Source: CAYXPR01 sp964467255 (GTDB taxonomy: Bacteria; Pseudomonadota; Alphaproteobacteria; Rickettsiales; RGZB01). From it: a DNA stretch of 44,481 bases. Each line of letters starts with the position of its first letter. Position 1 is the stretch's first letter. The DNA lies in the NCBI GenBank assembly GCA_964467255.1, contig CAYXPR010000015.1, positions 1 to 44,481 on the forward strand, read 5' to 3'. Of this stretch, positions 9,316-16,825 are shown one piece after another. The position numbers and the translations under genes are program-made. Under the pieces are notes generated by a model. That model saw only the letters and a program-made list of their open reading frames with translations. It was not told where the DNA came from and made no database searches.

Positions 9316-10740
9316 TTATTTTCTTGAGTACTTATCGTCTAATCGCACAATGTCTTCTTCATCGAAACTGGTGCCAAGCTGGATCTCAATAATTTCTGCT
9401 TTTTTGTCTCCGATATTTTCGATTTTGTGCGGTAGATTAATCGGTATAAAAGTGGACTCTCCTTGCCGTAGGGTAATTTTATCTGCGCCACGAGTGACCA
9501 ATACTTCGCCCTCTATAACGACCCAGTGTTCATGACGTAACTGGTGTTTTTGTAAAGAGATGGATTGCCCCATATCAATGCTTAATTTTTTTATTTTATA
9601 ATTTGTTGCCTCAGCAAGGATTTCAAATTTACCCCAAGGCCGATAATCACGAGTGCCGGAAGTAAGAAATTTTTTATAACCCTCTGATTGTATGGATTCG
9701 AATAATATTTTGTTATCAGCTGGCGCATCGGCGGGCGAGATGTATACGACATCGTCCTCTGCGATGACCTGGACATTGTTTAGGTTCTGACAAACGAGTA
9801 ATTGTTTTTTGCTAATAAGCCTGCAGTTTGTAGAATCGATTGCGACAGCATGATCGGAGAGCAGGTTTCCCCCCTGTTTTTGGGAAATGCTTTCTGCAAA
9901 AGCCTCAAGTGTTCCGAGGTCATTCCACTCAATGTCGCCTTGGAATACCAAGCTTTCGGCTGTTTTATTCATGATGGCATAATCAAAAGAGATATCAGGC
10001 AACTTCTCAAAAGATTTGGAATCAAGCCTTAAAAACCCCAAATCAGGCGTTGCGTGCGTGAGAGATTCTTGTGTTAGTGCAAGAATGTCAGGGGCGTGTT
10101 GTCGGTAGTAATTCAAAAAAGTATCTGCGCGTGAAAAAAACATACCAATATTCCAGAGGTAGTTTCCGGATTCGGCATATGTTTTTGCGACGGCTTCTTC
10201 AGGTTTTTCTTTGAAAGAAATTACGGGTGATAGCGGTGAGGTTGATTTTCCTTTTTCAATGTAACCATATTGCGTGGATGCAGACGTGGGCTGCGCTCCA
10301 AAGATTACGATATGCTTTTTCAGTTTTTCAATATCTACAAGTTTTAGGAAATCGAAGAAAAAATTAAAATTCTTGAAGTAGTGGTCTGAGGGTAGCGCCA
10401 GCATTATGGCATCAGGGTCTTTGGCATGAAGATGGAGTGCGGCAACGGCCATTGAAGCGGCAGTGTTACGCCGTGCAGGCTCGAGCAGTATATCAAAGGG
10501 TGAAACGCCAATTTCGGCTAGCTGGTGCTTGGCCATGAAGCGGTAATTATTATTTGTTACAATAAGTGGGCGCTCAAAAACCGCTGCCCTAACGCGTGCC
10601 AGCGCATCCTTGAACATGGAGTGGCCATTCCGATACGGGAGAAATTGTTTTGGCATACTTTCTCTGGAAACGGGCCAGAGCCTGTTGCCTGATCCCCCAC
10701 ACAGAATCACGGGATATATCTTAGAGCTAAATTGCGTCAT
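9316..10740 (-). CDS. manC: Mannose-1-phosphate guanylyltransferase / mannose-6-phosphate isomerase (type II, bifunctional)
   Basis: At 474 residues it has the length of the AlgA/ManC/CpsB family. The N-terminal pyrophosphorylase signature VILCGGSGNRLWPVSRES precedes MPKQFL, and FKEKPEE and NIGMFFSR follow. The C-terminal cupin (RPWGKFEIL ... SLQKHQLRHEHWVV ... GESTFIPINLPHKIEN) is the phosphomannose isomerase part with its metal-binding His/Gln/Glu residues. It makes GDP-mannose from mannose-1-P and GTP, and probably mannose-6-P from fructose-6-P. GDP-mannose feeds Gmd, encoded divergently 88 bp away. No phosphomannomutase gene lies in the window, so that step must be encoded elsewhere. Confidence 0.93.
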   Translation of the reverse strand: MTQFSSKIYPVILCGGSGNRLWPVSRESMPKQFLPYRNGHSMFKDALARVRAAVFERPLIVTNNNYRFMAKHQLAEIGVSPFDILLEPARRNTAASMAVAALHLHAKDPDAIMLALPSDHYFKNFNFFFDFLKLVDIEKLKKHIVIFGAQPTSASTQYGYIEKGKSTSPLSPVISFKEKPEEAVAKTYAESGNYLWNIGMFFSRADTFLNYYRQHAPDILALTQESLTHATPDLGFLRLDSKSFEKLPDISFDYAIMNKTAESLVFQGDIEWNDLGTLEAFAESISQKQGGNLLSDHAVAIDSTNCRLISKKQLLVCQNLNNVQVIAEDDVVYISPADAPADNKILFESIQSEGYKKFLTSGTRDYRPWGKFEILAEATNYKIKKLSIDMGQSISLQKHQLRHEHWVVIEGEVLVTRGADKITLRQGESTFIPINLPHKIENIGDKKAEIIEIQLGTSFDEEDIVRLDDKYSRK

Positions 10741-10828
10741 AACCTGTTATTTTTTCTAGCCCTTTTAATCCCAATCAGCTACGCTGTGGCGACGGTTGTA
10801 TCTTCTAAAGCACGATAGTTAAAGTCAA

Positions 10829-11887
10829 ATGAAAAACAATAAAGTGGCCTTCATTACTGGCATAACGGGTCAGGACGGTTCCTTGCTTGCAGAAATGCTG
10901 CTCAAGAAGAATTATCAGGTGCATGGCATGCTGCGCCGTGCATCAACGCACAACACGCCAAGAATTGACTCATTAATTGCCCGTAGTCTTAAAGCAGGCG
11001 CAGATAATTTTAAACTTCACTATGGTGACGTCACGGACTCTGCAAACATTATCTCGACACTTGATAAAGTGCGTCCTAACGAAGTGTATCATCTGGCGGG
11101 GCAGTCAGATGTGCAGGTGAGCTTTGATGTGCCTGAATATACGGCGAATGCAACAGGCCTCGGCACTCTGAGGGTTCTGGAGGCGTTGAGGGTGCTTGGC
11201 ATGAAGGATGACGTAAAGTTTTATCAGGCCTCAAGCTCTGAAATTTATGGAAACTCTGCCTCGGTTCTACAAAATGAACAAACCCCGTTTAGGCCCTGTA
11301 GCCCGTATGGCATTGCGAAGCTATACGCCTACTGGATGACAGTTAGCTACCGCGAGGCATATGGGTTTCATGCCTCCAATGGCATTTTGTTTAATCATGA
11401 ATCTTCCGTGCGCGGAGAAATGTTTGTCACGCGCAAGATTAGCCTTGGTGTGGCCGCTATTCATGCGGGGAAGGCTCAGCATATTATGCTTGGCAATCTA
11501 GATGCAAAAAGAGATTGGGGACATGCGCGTGACTATGTGGATGCAATGTGGCGGATGTTGCAGCAAAAAAAACCAGACGACTATGTGATTGCAACGGGTG
11601 AGACTCACAGCATTCGTGAGTTTGTTGAATTGGCATTTAGCGAGGTTGGTAGGCATATTGTCTGGAAAGGTAAGGATGCGGGGGAGAAAGGCGTAGACAA
11701 AAAAACAGGTCAGGTTTTAGTCAAAATTAATCCCTCCTTGTTCCGCCCAAAGGATATTGATTGCTTGATGGGTGATTCGAGTAAAGCCAAAAAAGCACTG
11801 GGTTGGAAAAGTAAAACGACATTCCCCGAACTGGTGCAGGAAATGGTACAATCCGACATCCGCGCCCTAGAGAGAGGAAGCGCGTGA
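10829..11887 (+). CDS. gmd: GDP-mannose 4,6-dehydratase
   Basis: A 352-residue extended SDR enzyme that converts GDP-D-mannose to GDP-4-keto-6-deoxy-mannose. It has the Rossmann motif ITGITGQDGSLLAEML and the family-specific GMLRRASTHNT. QASSSEIYGN carries the catalytic Ser/Glu, and SPYGIAKLYAY the YxxxK pair. GILFNHESSVRGEMFVTRKI closely follows the family sequence. The length matches other bacterial Gmd proteins. It overlaps the downstream GDP-fucose synthase gene by 4 nt (GTGA), so the two are surely cotranslated. The product is shared between GDP-fucose, GDP-rhamnose and GDP-perosamine pathways; the neighbour points to fucose. Confidence 0.95.
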   Translation: MKNNKVAFITGITGQDGSLLAEMLLKKNYQVHGMLRRASTHNTPRIDSLIARSLKAGADNFKLHYGDVTDSANIISTLDKVRPNEVYHLAGQSDVQVSFDVPEYTANATGLGTLRVLEALRVLGMKDDVKFYQASSSEIYGNSASVLQNEQTPFRPCSPYGIAKLYAYWMTVSYREAYGFHASNGILFNHESSVRGEMFVTRKISLGVAAIHAGKAQHIMLGNLDAKRDWGHARDYVDAMWRMLQQKKPDDYVIATGETHSIREFVELAFSEVGRHIVWKGKDAGEKGVDKKTGQVLVKINPSLFRPKDIDCLMGDSSKAKKALGWKSKTTFPELVQEMVQSDIRALERGSA

Positions 11888-12825
11888 GTGGGTATATTTT
11901 CCGCCTTGAGGGGAAAAAAGTCTGGGTGGCGGGCCATGCCGGCTTAGTTGGCTCTTCGATTGTTAGAAGGCTGAAATCAGAAAGCTGCCAAATACTGACG
12001 GCATCGCGCGAAGAGCTTGATTTAGAAGATCAGCGCTCAGTATTCGAGTGGGTGGCAGATACTAAGCCAGATGCTATTTTTTTGGCCGCAGCTAAGGTGG
12101 GTGGCATTGAAGCCAACCGTACCCTGCCGGCGGATTTCATTTATCAAAACGCTATCATCCAGACGAATGTGATGCAGGCTGCTTTTAAAAGCAAAGTCTC
12201 AAAGCTTCTTTTTCTTGGCTCATCGTGCATTTATCCGAAATTGGCACCACAACCCATAAAAGAAGAGGCGCTTTTAATGGGACCGCTTGAGCCGACCAAT
12301 GAGCCCTATGCCATTGCCAAAATTCTTGGGCTAAAAATGTGCGAGGCATACCGCCGCCAGCATGGCTGTGATTTTATCTCCGTTATGCCCACCAATCTTT
12401 ATGGCCCATGGGATAATTGGGATGAAAATCAAGGACATGTTATTCCTTCGCTTATCGCGCGGTTTTATCGGCATAAGCGGGAGAAAATCGGTAAGGTTCA
12501 TGTGTGGGGCACAGGTAAGCCGTTGAGAGAATTCTTATATATCGATGACCTGGCAGATGCCTTGATATTTCTGATGCAGCACTATACAAGCGGAGTGCCG
12601 ATTAATATTGGTAGCGGCGAAGAAGTCAGTATTCGTGAATTAGCGGATATGATTGCACAGGCTACTGGCTATGAAGGAGAGATTGTGTGGGATGCTTCCA
12701 AGCCAGACGGCACGCCTCGCAAATTGCTTGATTCAAGTAGACTCAACGCGATGGGCTGGAAGGCATCTACCTCGCTTGAGGACGGTTTAAAACGTACGTG
12801 CACTTCGTATATCAGCGCATTTTAA
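11884..12825 (+). CDS. fcl: GDP-L-fucose synthase (epimerase/reductase)
   Basis: The 313-residue SDR protein has VWVAGHAGLVGSSIVRRL at the N-terminus, KLLFLGSSCIYPKLAPQPI, the catalytic YAIAK and PTNLYGPWDNWDENQGHVIP. These motifs are diagnostic of Fcl/WcaG. It turns GDP-4-keto-6-deoxymannose into GDP-L-fucose using NADPH. The start is GTG at 11884 inside the gmd stop (GTGA), with GAGAGGAAG just upstream as Shine-Dalgarno. It ends the glycan cluster; rlmB, a core gene, follows 27 bp later. Confidence 0.94.
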   Translation: MSGYIFRLEGKKVWVAGHAGLVGSSIVRRLKSESCQILTASREELDLEDQRSVFEWVADTKPDAIFLAAAKVGGIEANRTLPADFIYQNAIIQTNVMQAAFKSKVSKLLFLGSSCIYPKLAPQPIKEEALLMGPLEPTNEPYAIAKILGLKMCEAYRRQHGCDFISVMPTNLYGPWDNWDENQGHVIPSLIARFYRHKREKIGKVHVWGTGKPLREFLYIDDLADALIFLMQHYTSGVPINIGSGEEVSIRELADMIAQATGYEGEIVWDASKPDGTPRKLLDSSRLNAMGWKASTSLEDGLKRTCTSYISAF

Positions 12826-12852
12826 CAAGAATATTCACAGTGGTTTTTAGCT

Positions 12853-13674
12853 ATGGTACGCCGGAAAAATAATTTTAGCAGGGATGGAAACCGTCAATCG
12901 GCGGATGCAAGGCAGGGCGGCAGGGCTGGCAAAAGTCAGAATTCTGACAGGGGAGGGTCGCAAGACCGCTACTGGCTCTATGGTCGCCATGCGGTGCTTT
13001 CGGCCATTCAGGGCGGCAGAAAGATTCATCGTTTGTGGATAACGCAGGCGGCGATGGCACAGGATAAGGCCGCATTTACCGGCCTTACGTTTGAAATGAA
13101 ATCACCGGAAGAAATCACCAGCACATTACCGCACGACGCGGTGCATCAGGGTTTGGCGGTGGAAGTGGGCAAGCTCGAGGAAATCGCGCTGGAAGAGGTC
13201 GATTTTTCGAATATTCGCCTTGTGGCGGTGCTCGACCAAGTCACAGACCCACACAATGCCGGCGCGATTCTGCGCAGCGCGGCGGCGTTTGATGTGGGCG
13301 CGGTGATTGTGCCAAAGCATGGCTCTGCGAGCGAAACAGCCACTATGGCAAAAGCCGCCAGCGGCGCGCTGGACTTGGTGCCGCTTGTCACGGTGAACAA
13401 CCTTGCCCGCTCGCTGGAAGAGCTGAAAGAAATGGGTTTTTGGATTATCGGTCTTGATGGCGAGGCAATAACGGACATTCAGCAGATGCCCGCCTATGAA
13501 AAAATCGTGCTGGTGCTGGGCTCCGAAGGTAAGGGCCTGCGCCGCTTAACGGGTGAGTTGTGCGACCTGTTGGTGAAAATCCCGATTCATGGCCGCATGG
13601 AAAGTTTGAATGTGTCGAATGCGGCGGCGGTGGCATTTTATGCGCTGTCACAACGTGCTGCTTCTGGGAAATAA
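12853..13674 (+). CDS. rlmB: 23S rRNA (guanosine-2'-O-)-methyltransferase RlmB (SpoU family)
   Basis: The 273-residue protein has a basic, low-complexity N-terminus of about 35 residues. An RNA-binding substrate domain opening with WLYGRHAVLSAIQ follows, then the SPOUT-knot domain. The three SpoU motifs are present: LDQVTDPHNAGAILRSAAAF, VLVLGSEGKGLRR and IPIHGRMESLNVSNAAAV. RlmB methylates G2251 in the P-loop of 23S rRNA. The basic extension is common in alphaproteobacterial homologues. Confidence 0.92.
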   Translation: MVRRKNNFSRDGNRQSADARQGGRAGKSQNSDRGGSQDRYWLYGRHAVLSAIQGGRKIHRLWITQAAMAQDKAAFTGLTFEMKSPEEITSTLPHDAVHQGLAVEVGKLEEIALEEVDFSNIRLVAVLDQVTDPHNAGAILRSAAAFDVGAVIVPKHGSASETATMAKAASGALDLVPLVTVNNLARSLEELKEMGFWIIGLDGEAITDIQQMPAYEKIVLVLGSEGKGLRRLTGELCDLLVKIPIHGRMESLNVSNAAAVAFYALSQRAASGK

Positions 13675-13682
13675 CCATTATT

Positions 13683-14639
13683 ATGCCTTATTTGTCGAAG
13701 ATAGTGTCTGGTAAGCATCCGGTGCTTCAGGGTGTGGTGCTGATGCTGCTGACTGTTGCCATTTGGGGCGGCTGGGTGGTGGTGAGCCGCATGGGAGTGA
13801 AGGCAAGCCTCAACCCTTACGATATTGCGGCGGTGCGCTTTTTGGTGGCGGGCTTAATGCTGCTGCCGGTGGTGTTGCGGCGTGGTATTAAAATCGGGCC
13901 ACTTGGCGCATGGGGCGGGCTTTTGCTGATGTTCTGCATGGGCGCGCCCTATAATCTGATGACGATTTCCGCATTTAAATTCACGCCTGCCTCGCATAGC
14001 TCTATCGTCTACGCGGCCACTACAGCGATGACCTGCATCCTCGGCTATTTCGTGCTGAAGGAAGAAATGCCTGCTAAAAAAATCATTGGCCTGCTGATTG
14101 CCATTTCCGGCATTTTACTGCTGATGCTGGTGAAGCCCTCGGTGCAGGAAAATGGTATGTGGATGGGACACTTGCTGCTGCTGGTGGCGGGCTGCATGTG
14201 GGGCGTGTATGCCGTATTCGCTAAAGCGTGGAAGGTCGATGCAGTGCAGGGTACTGCCGTGGTCGCGGTGTTTTCCATGGTGTGTTATCTGCCCATCTAT
14301 TTCATTTTTATTCCGTCAAATCTAGCCACGGCGCCAATGGAGGAAATTATCTGGCAGGGTTTTTACCAAGGCGTGATGACGAATGTGATTGCGCTGATGG
14401 CGTATAATAAAGCGGTGGAGCTTCTGGGTGCGAGCGGCACGGCGATTTTTATTCCCCTTGTGCCGGTGATGGCTACGTTCGTAGCGGTGCCGCTTTTGGG
14501 CGAGGTGCCAAGCAATTTAGAGATGGCGGGCATTATCCTTGCGGCGCTGGGCGTGCTGCTGGCCAGCGGTGCGTTGGCGCACACTAAAAAACAGATGAGT
14601 TTACGCTTGCAGCGACGCAAAAAAGCACCTAAAAACTAA
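13683..14639 (+). CDS. EamA-family (DMT superfamily) permease
   Basis: 318 residues from the ATG at 13683, with about ten hydrophobic helices arranged as two EamA repeats. The first opens with LTVAIWGGWVVVSRMG and the second with LLLVAGCMWGVYAVFAKAW. The C-terminal QRRKKAPKN tail is basic and cytoplasmic. An upstream extension to 13560 stays open but overlaps the rlmB coding sequence and has no membrane character, so I reject it. The substrate cannot be inferred; relatives export amino acids and other metabolites. Confidence 0.85.
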   Translation: MPYLSKIVSGKHPVLQGVVLMLLTVAIWGGWVVVSRMGVKASLNPYDIAAVRFLVAGLMLLPVVLRRGIKIGPLGAWGGLLLMFCMGAPYNLMTISAFKFTPASHSSIVYAATTAMTCILGYFVLKEEMPAKKIIGLLIAISGILLLMLVKPSVQENGMWMGHLLLLVAGCMWGVYAVFAKAWKVDAVQGTAVVAVFSMVCYLPIYFIFIPSNLATAPMEEIIWQGFYQGVMTNVIALMAYNKAVELLGASGTAIFIPLVPVMATFVAVPLLGEVPSNLEMAGIILAALGVLLASGALAHTKKQMSLRLQRRKKAPKN

Positions 14640-14654
14640 ACCCCAGCATTGGAC

Positions 14655-14730
14655 GCCGCTTTAGCTCAGCTGGTAGAGCAACCGCCTTGTAAGCGGTAGG
14701 TCGCCCGTTCGAGTCGGGCAAGCGGCACCA
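14655..14730 (+). tRNA. tRNA-Thr (anticodon TGT)
   Basis: Acceptor GCCGCTT pairs with AAGCGGC and is followed by encoded ACCA. The D arm is TAGCTCAGCTGGTAGAGCA, the anticodon arm ACCGC-CTTGTAA-GCGGT (TGT, Thr) and the T arm GCCCG-TTCGAGT-CGGGC. It sits 34 bp before gapR on the same strand with no terminator between, so the two could share a transcript. Confidence 0.97.
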
Positions 14731-14764
14731 TTTAAACGAATCTAAGGAACGAAAAGGAAATAGC

Positions 14765-15031
14765 ATGGCAAAACATGGTGGCATCGCCGGCGAGCAGCTT
14801 CGCCAGTACATTCAGAAAATTGAACGCCTCGAGCAGGAAAAATCCGACCTCGCCTCTGATGTGAGGGATGCATATGCAGAAGCCAAAGCGAACGGCTTTG
14901 ATGCAAAAGTCATGCGTCAGCTGATTAAAATCCGCAAAATGGATAGCAACGAACGCGCCGAGCAGGAAGAGCTGCTGGATATTTACAAACACGCACTGGG
15001 CATGCTGCCGGGTGATGCCGAAGCCGCCTAA
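14765..15031 (+). CDS. gapR: GapR-family (DUF2312) nucleoid-associated protein
   Basis: At 88 residues it is nearly the same length as Caulobacter GapR. GGIAGEQLRQYIQKIERLEQ begins the antiparallel coiled coil, followed by SDVRDAYAEAKANGFD and MRQLIKIRKMD, the conserved core of DUF2312. GapR proteins bind overtwisted DNA ahead of polymerases and help type II topoisomerases, and the family is essentially alphaproteobacterial. AAGGAA upstream of the ATG is a good ribosome site. A strong terminator follows the stop. Confidence 0.95.
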   Translation: MAKHGGIAGEQLRQYIQKIERLEQEKSDLASDVRDAYAEAKANGFDAKVMRQLIKIRKMDSNERAEQEELLDIYKHALGMLPGDAEAA

Positions 15032-15052
15032 ACGCTTTTGCACCAGTTAAAT

Positions 15053-15082
15053 AAAAAAGGGCTTCATCTGAGGCCCTTTTTT
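15053..15082 (+). terminator. Rho-independent terminator after gapR
   Basis: AAAAAAGGGC and GCCCTTTTTT form the stem around a short TCA/TGA inner helix, ending in a T6 tract 45-50 nt after the gapR stop. Confidence 0.9.
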
Positions 15083-15105
15083 ATTGCCGTGTCCTTAAAA
15101 CATAA

Positions 15106-15135
15106 CCCCTTCCGAAGTGTTACCTCCGGAAGGGG
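15106..15135 (-). terminator. Inverted repeat, probable terminator of the minus-strand lipoprotein gene
   Basis: CCCCTTCCG and CGGAAGGGG form a perfect 9-bp stem with a 12-nt loop, 67 bp past the stop of the 99-residue lipoprotein gene. On the minus strand the following sequence is TTATGTTTTAAGG, only moderately T-rich, so termination strength is uncertain. Confidence 0.55.
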
Positions 15136-15202
15136 CCATGGAGAGAGGATCGTGAATATCGGGAACGAACTGCTTAACCCTCTGGGAAACTCTGTCGCTG
15201 TA

Positions 15203-15502
15203 TTAGAGAACCGCCCTCTGGAAGGTGCAGTTTTCATTGCGGGTGAGGATTACGTTTTTCACCATCTCGTCATGCGAGTGGGCAACGGAAAGTTCACCAA
15301 AGTTAAAGTAGAAGCGGCAGACGTTATCTTCGTAAATGACATTTTCAGGGCGCTTTTCGCCTGCGTAGCAGGTGACGTGCGTCCAGTTGCAGCCACCGGC
15401 ACTGGTGTATTTGGCTGAGTAGAATTCTTTTTCAGTTGGCTTTGCGCAGGCTGCGGTTGCGAGCAGGAGCAGAGCGGCGATTGCGATTTTTGCGATATTC
15501 AT
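15203..15502 (-). CDS. Small cysteine-containing lipoprotein or secreted protein, unknown function
   Basis: A 99-residue protein with a clear export signal, KIAIAALLLLATAACAKP, that ends in a lipobox-like TAAC (Cys19). The mature part has four further cysteines (about residues 38, 45, 62 and 92), enough for two disulfides in the periplasm. No family is recognised. An alternative is a signal peptidase I substrate, because the residue at -3 of the lipobox is Thr instead of Leu or Val. It has its own hairpin downstream and an AT-rich 194-bp region upstream, so it is probably monocistronic. Confidence 0.65.
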   Translation of the reverse strand: MNIAKIAIAALLLLATAACAKPTEKEFYSAKYTSAGGCNWTHVTCYAGEKRPENVIYEDNVCRFYFNFGELSVAHSHDEMVKNVILTRNENCTFQRAVL

Positions 15503-15696
15503 ATAGTCCCCCAGAGTTCCTTCGTGTTTAATCTTATGTTTCTAATTATGTATAATTCGATAATTATAAAATTGTAGAACATTCGATATGGCTGGGATTA
15601 TACACAGGAATTATGTGGCGTAAAGGGGTTTTTTTAAGAAAAATGAAAAAACTTTTTAAGGGAAAAATAGTGGAGAAATATCAATATGTTGTTTTG

Positions 15697-16353
15697 CTAC
15701 TCGGTGTTTTCAGCATTCCGTAGTAGGGTCTCCATACCGATGTCGTCCACAAAATCAAAGGCTGTTTTACCCTCGTGGTTTGGGGCATTCAAGTTGGTTT
15801 TATAGCGCTTGGATGATATTAACATCATGATAAACATGCGTTTTTTCTGCTTCACGGCGCTGATGAGCAGGGTATTGCCTGCTCCATCCTGCAACTGGCC
15901 GAGGTCGATATCGTCGGCCAAAGCATCCAGCTGCGCCTTGAAAGCATCGAGTTTATTTTCACTAATTAAATCAAATAGTTGATGCCTTTTTTCTTCCACC
16001 TGAATGGGGGTATAGCGCGCCACCAGAGTGGGTTCGCGCAGGCCGAAATATTGTGAGAGCAGATTGTTCTTTCCGTATTTCCGGTTTGCGATATCCAGCG
16101 CTGTTTCATTGCGGGAATTTTTTGTTTTAATATCGAGGCCTACTGTTTCCACTAGAAACTTCACGACCTCCATCCGCCGCGCCTCAGTAATGGGGTAAGA
16201 GCCACCCGGTTCGAATGCCTCGGCAACATCGTGCAGCAGCGTATTGCCAGTGACGGAGTCAATATCCTTTAGGCTGCGGTGATTGCCTTGGGAATGGGCC
16301 TGCCGCAGGGTGTCCATGTCGGCTTTAATCACGGCATCGCGATACATGCTCAT
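15697..16353 (-). CDS. Ankyrin-repeat protein
   Basis: The 218-residue protein has no signal peptide. Ankyrin-like units are visible at VTGNTLLHDVAEAF with MEVVKFLVETVGLDIKTKN, at SRNETALDIANRKYG, at GAGNTLLISAVKQKKRMFI and at HEGKTAFDFVDDIG. The central 40 residues are less regular. It overlaps ruvX by 4 nt (ATGA), so it is translationally coupled to a housekeeping gene. Ankyrin repeats mediate protein-protein contacts. In intracellular alphaproteobacteria some are secreted effectors, but nothing here shows secretion, and an ordinary cytoplasmic adaptor is equally possible. Confidence 0.8.
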   Translation of the reverse strand: MSMYRDAVIKADMDTLRQAHSQGNHRSLKDIDSVTGNTLLHDVAEAFEPGGSYPITEARRMEVVKFLVETVGLDIKTKNSRNETALDIANRKYGKNNLLSQYFGLREPTLVARYTPIQVEEKRHQLFDLISENKLDAFKAQLDALADDIDLGQLQDGAGNTLLISAVKQKKRMFIMMLISSKRYKTNLNAPNHEGKTAFDFVDDIGMETLLRNAENTE

Positions 16354-16820
16354 AGCGATGTGCCCCTGAGTGTGTCGAGGAACCCTTGTAAAATGTAGCT
16401 GGCGGCGAGCTTATCCACCACGGCATCGCGCCGCTGGCGGGAAAGGTCGGCTTCTTTAATGGCATGCATCACGCCTTGCGTGGAGAAGCGCTCATCCCAC
16501 AGCAAAATAGGCAGGGGAGATTGTTTTGCGATGTTGTGGGCAAATTGTTTCACCGATTGCGAGCGGGCACTGACGCTGCCATCCATATTCAGCGGCAGGC
16601 CGATGACAAGGCCGCAAATCTCGTGCTCGGCACAGGTATCGAGCAGCGATTTTACATCGGCAGTGAATTTTTTACGGGTGATGGTGTGAAGCGGGCTTGC
16701 GATACTGCGGAGACTATCGCTTAGCGCAAGGCCGATGGTTTTTTCGCCGACATCCAGCCCAAGCAGGCGTTTATTTTTCGGTATCTGTTCAAGGAAGGCG
16801 TTGATGTTTTCCGCCAGCAC
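16350..16820 (-). CDS. ruvX: RuvX/YqgF pre-16S rRNA nuclease / putative Holliday junction resolvase
   Basis: The 156-residue RNase H-fold protein has LLGLDVGEKTIGLALSD as its first acidic motif, VIGLPLNMDGS, and the C-terminal LLWDERFSTQGV plus a late Asp in RRDAVVDKLAASYIL. This is the YqgF pattern. YqgF is required for 5' maturation of 16S rRNA in E. coli and was earlier annotated as a resolvase. It starts 5 nt after pleD and overlaps the ankyrin gene, in the same minus-strand operon. Confidence 0.92.
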   Translation of the reverse strand: MLAENINAFLEQIPKNKRLLGLDVGEKTIGLALSDSLRSIASPLHTITRKKFTADVKSLLDTCAEHEICGLVIGLPLNMDGSVSARSQSVKQFAHNIAKQSPLPILLWDERFSTQGVMHAIKEADLSRQRRDAVVDKLAASYILQGFLDTLRGTSL

Positions 16821-16825
16821 GGGAA

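Noticed and set aside
13560..13682. In-frame upstream extension of the DMT permease gene
   Set aside because: It overlaps rlmB coding sequence, is not hydrophobic, and the EamA domain begins right after the ATG at 13683.
5261..14730. Integrative element between tRNA-Tyr and tRNA-Thr
   Set aside because: No integrase, no direct repeat of either tRNA 3' end, and rlmB and a permease lie inside the interval.
15643..15723. Possible 26-codon small membrane protein on the plus strand (starts MKKLFKGK)
   Set aside because: No convincing Shine-Dalgarno, it lies in AT-rich DNA where short frames arise by chance, and it runs antisense into the ankyrin gene.
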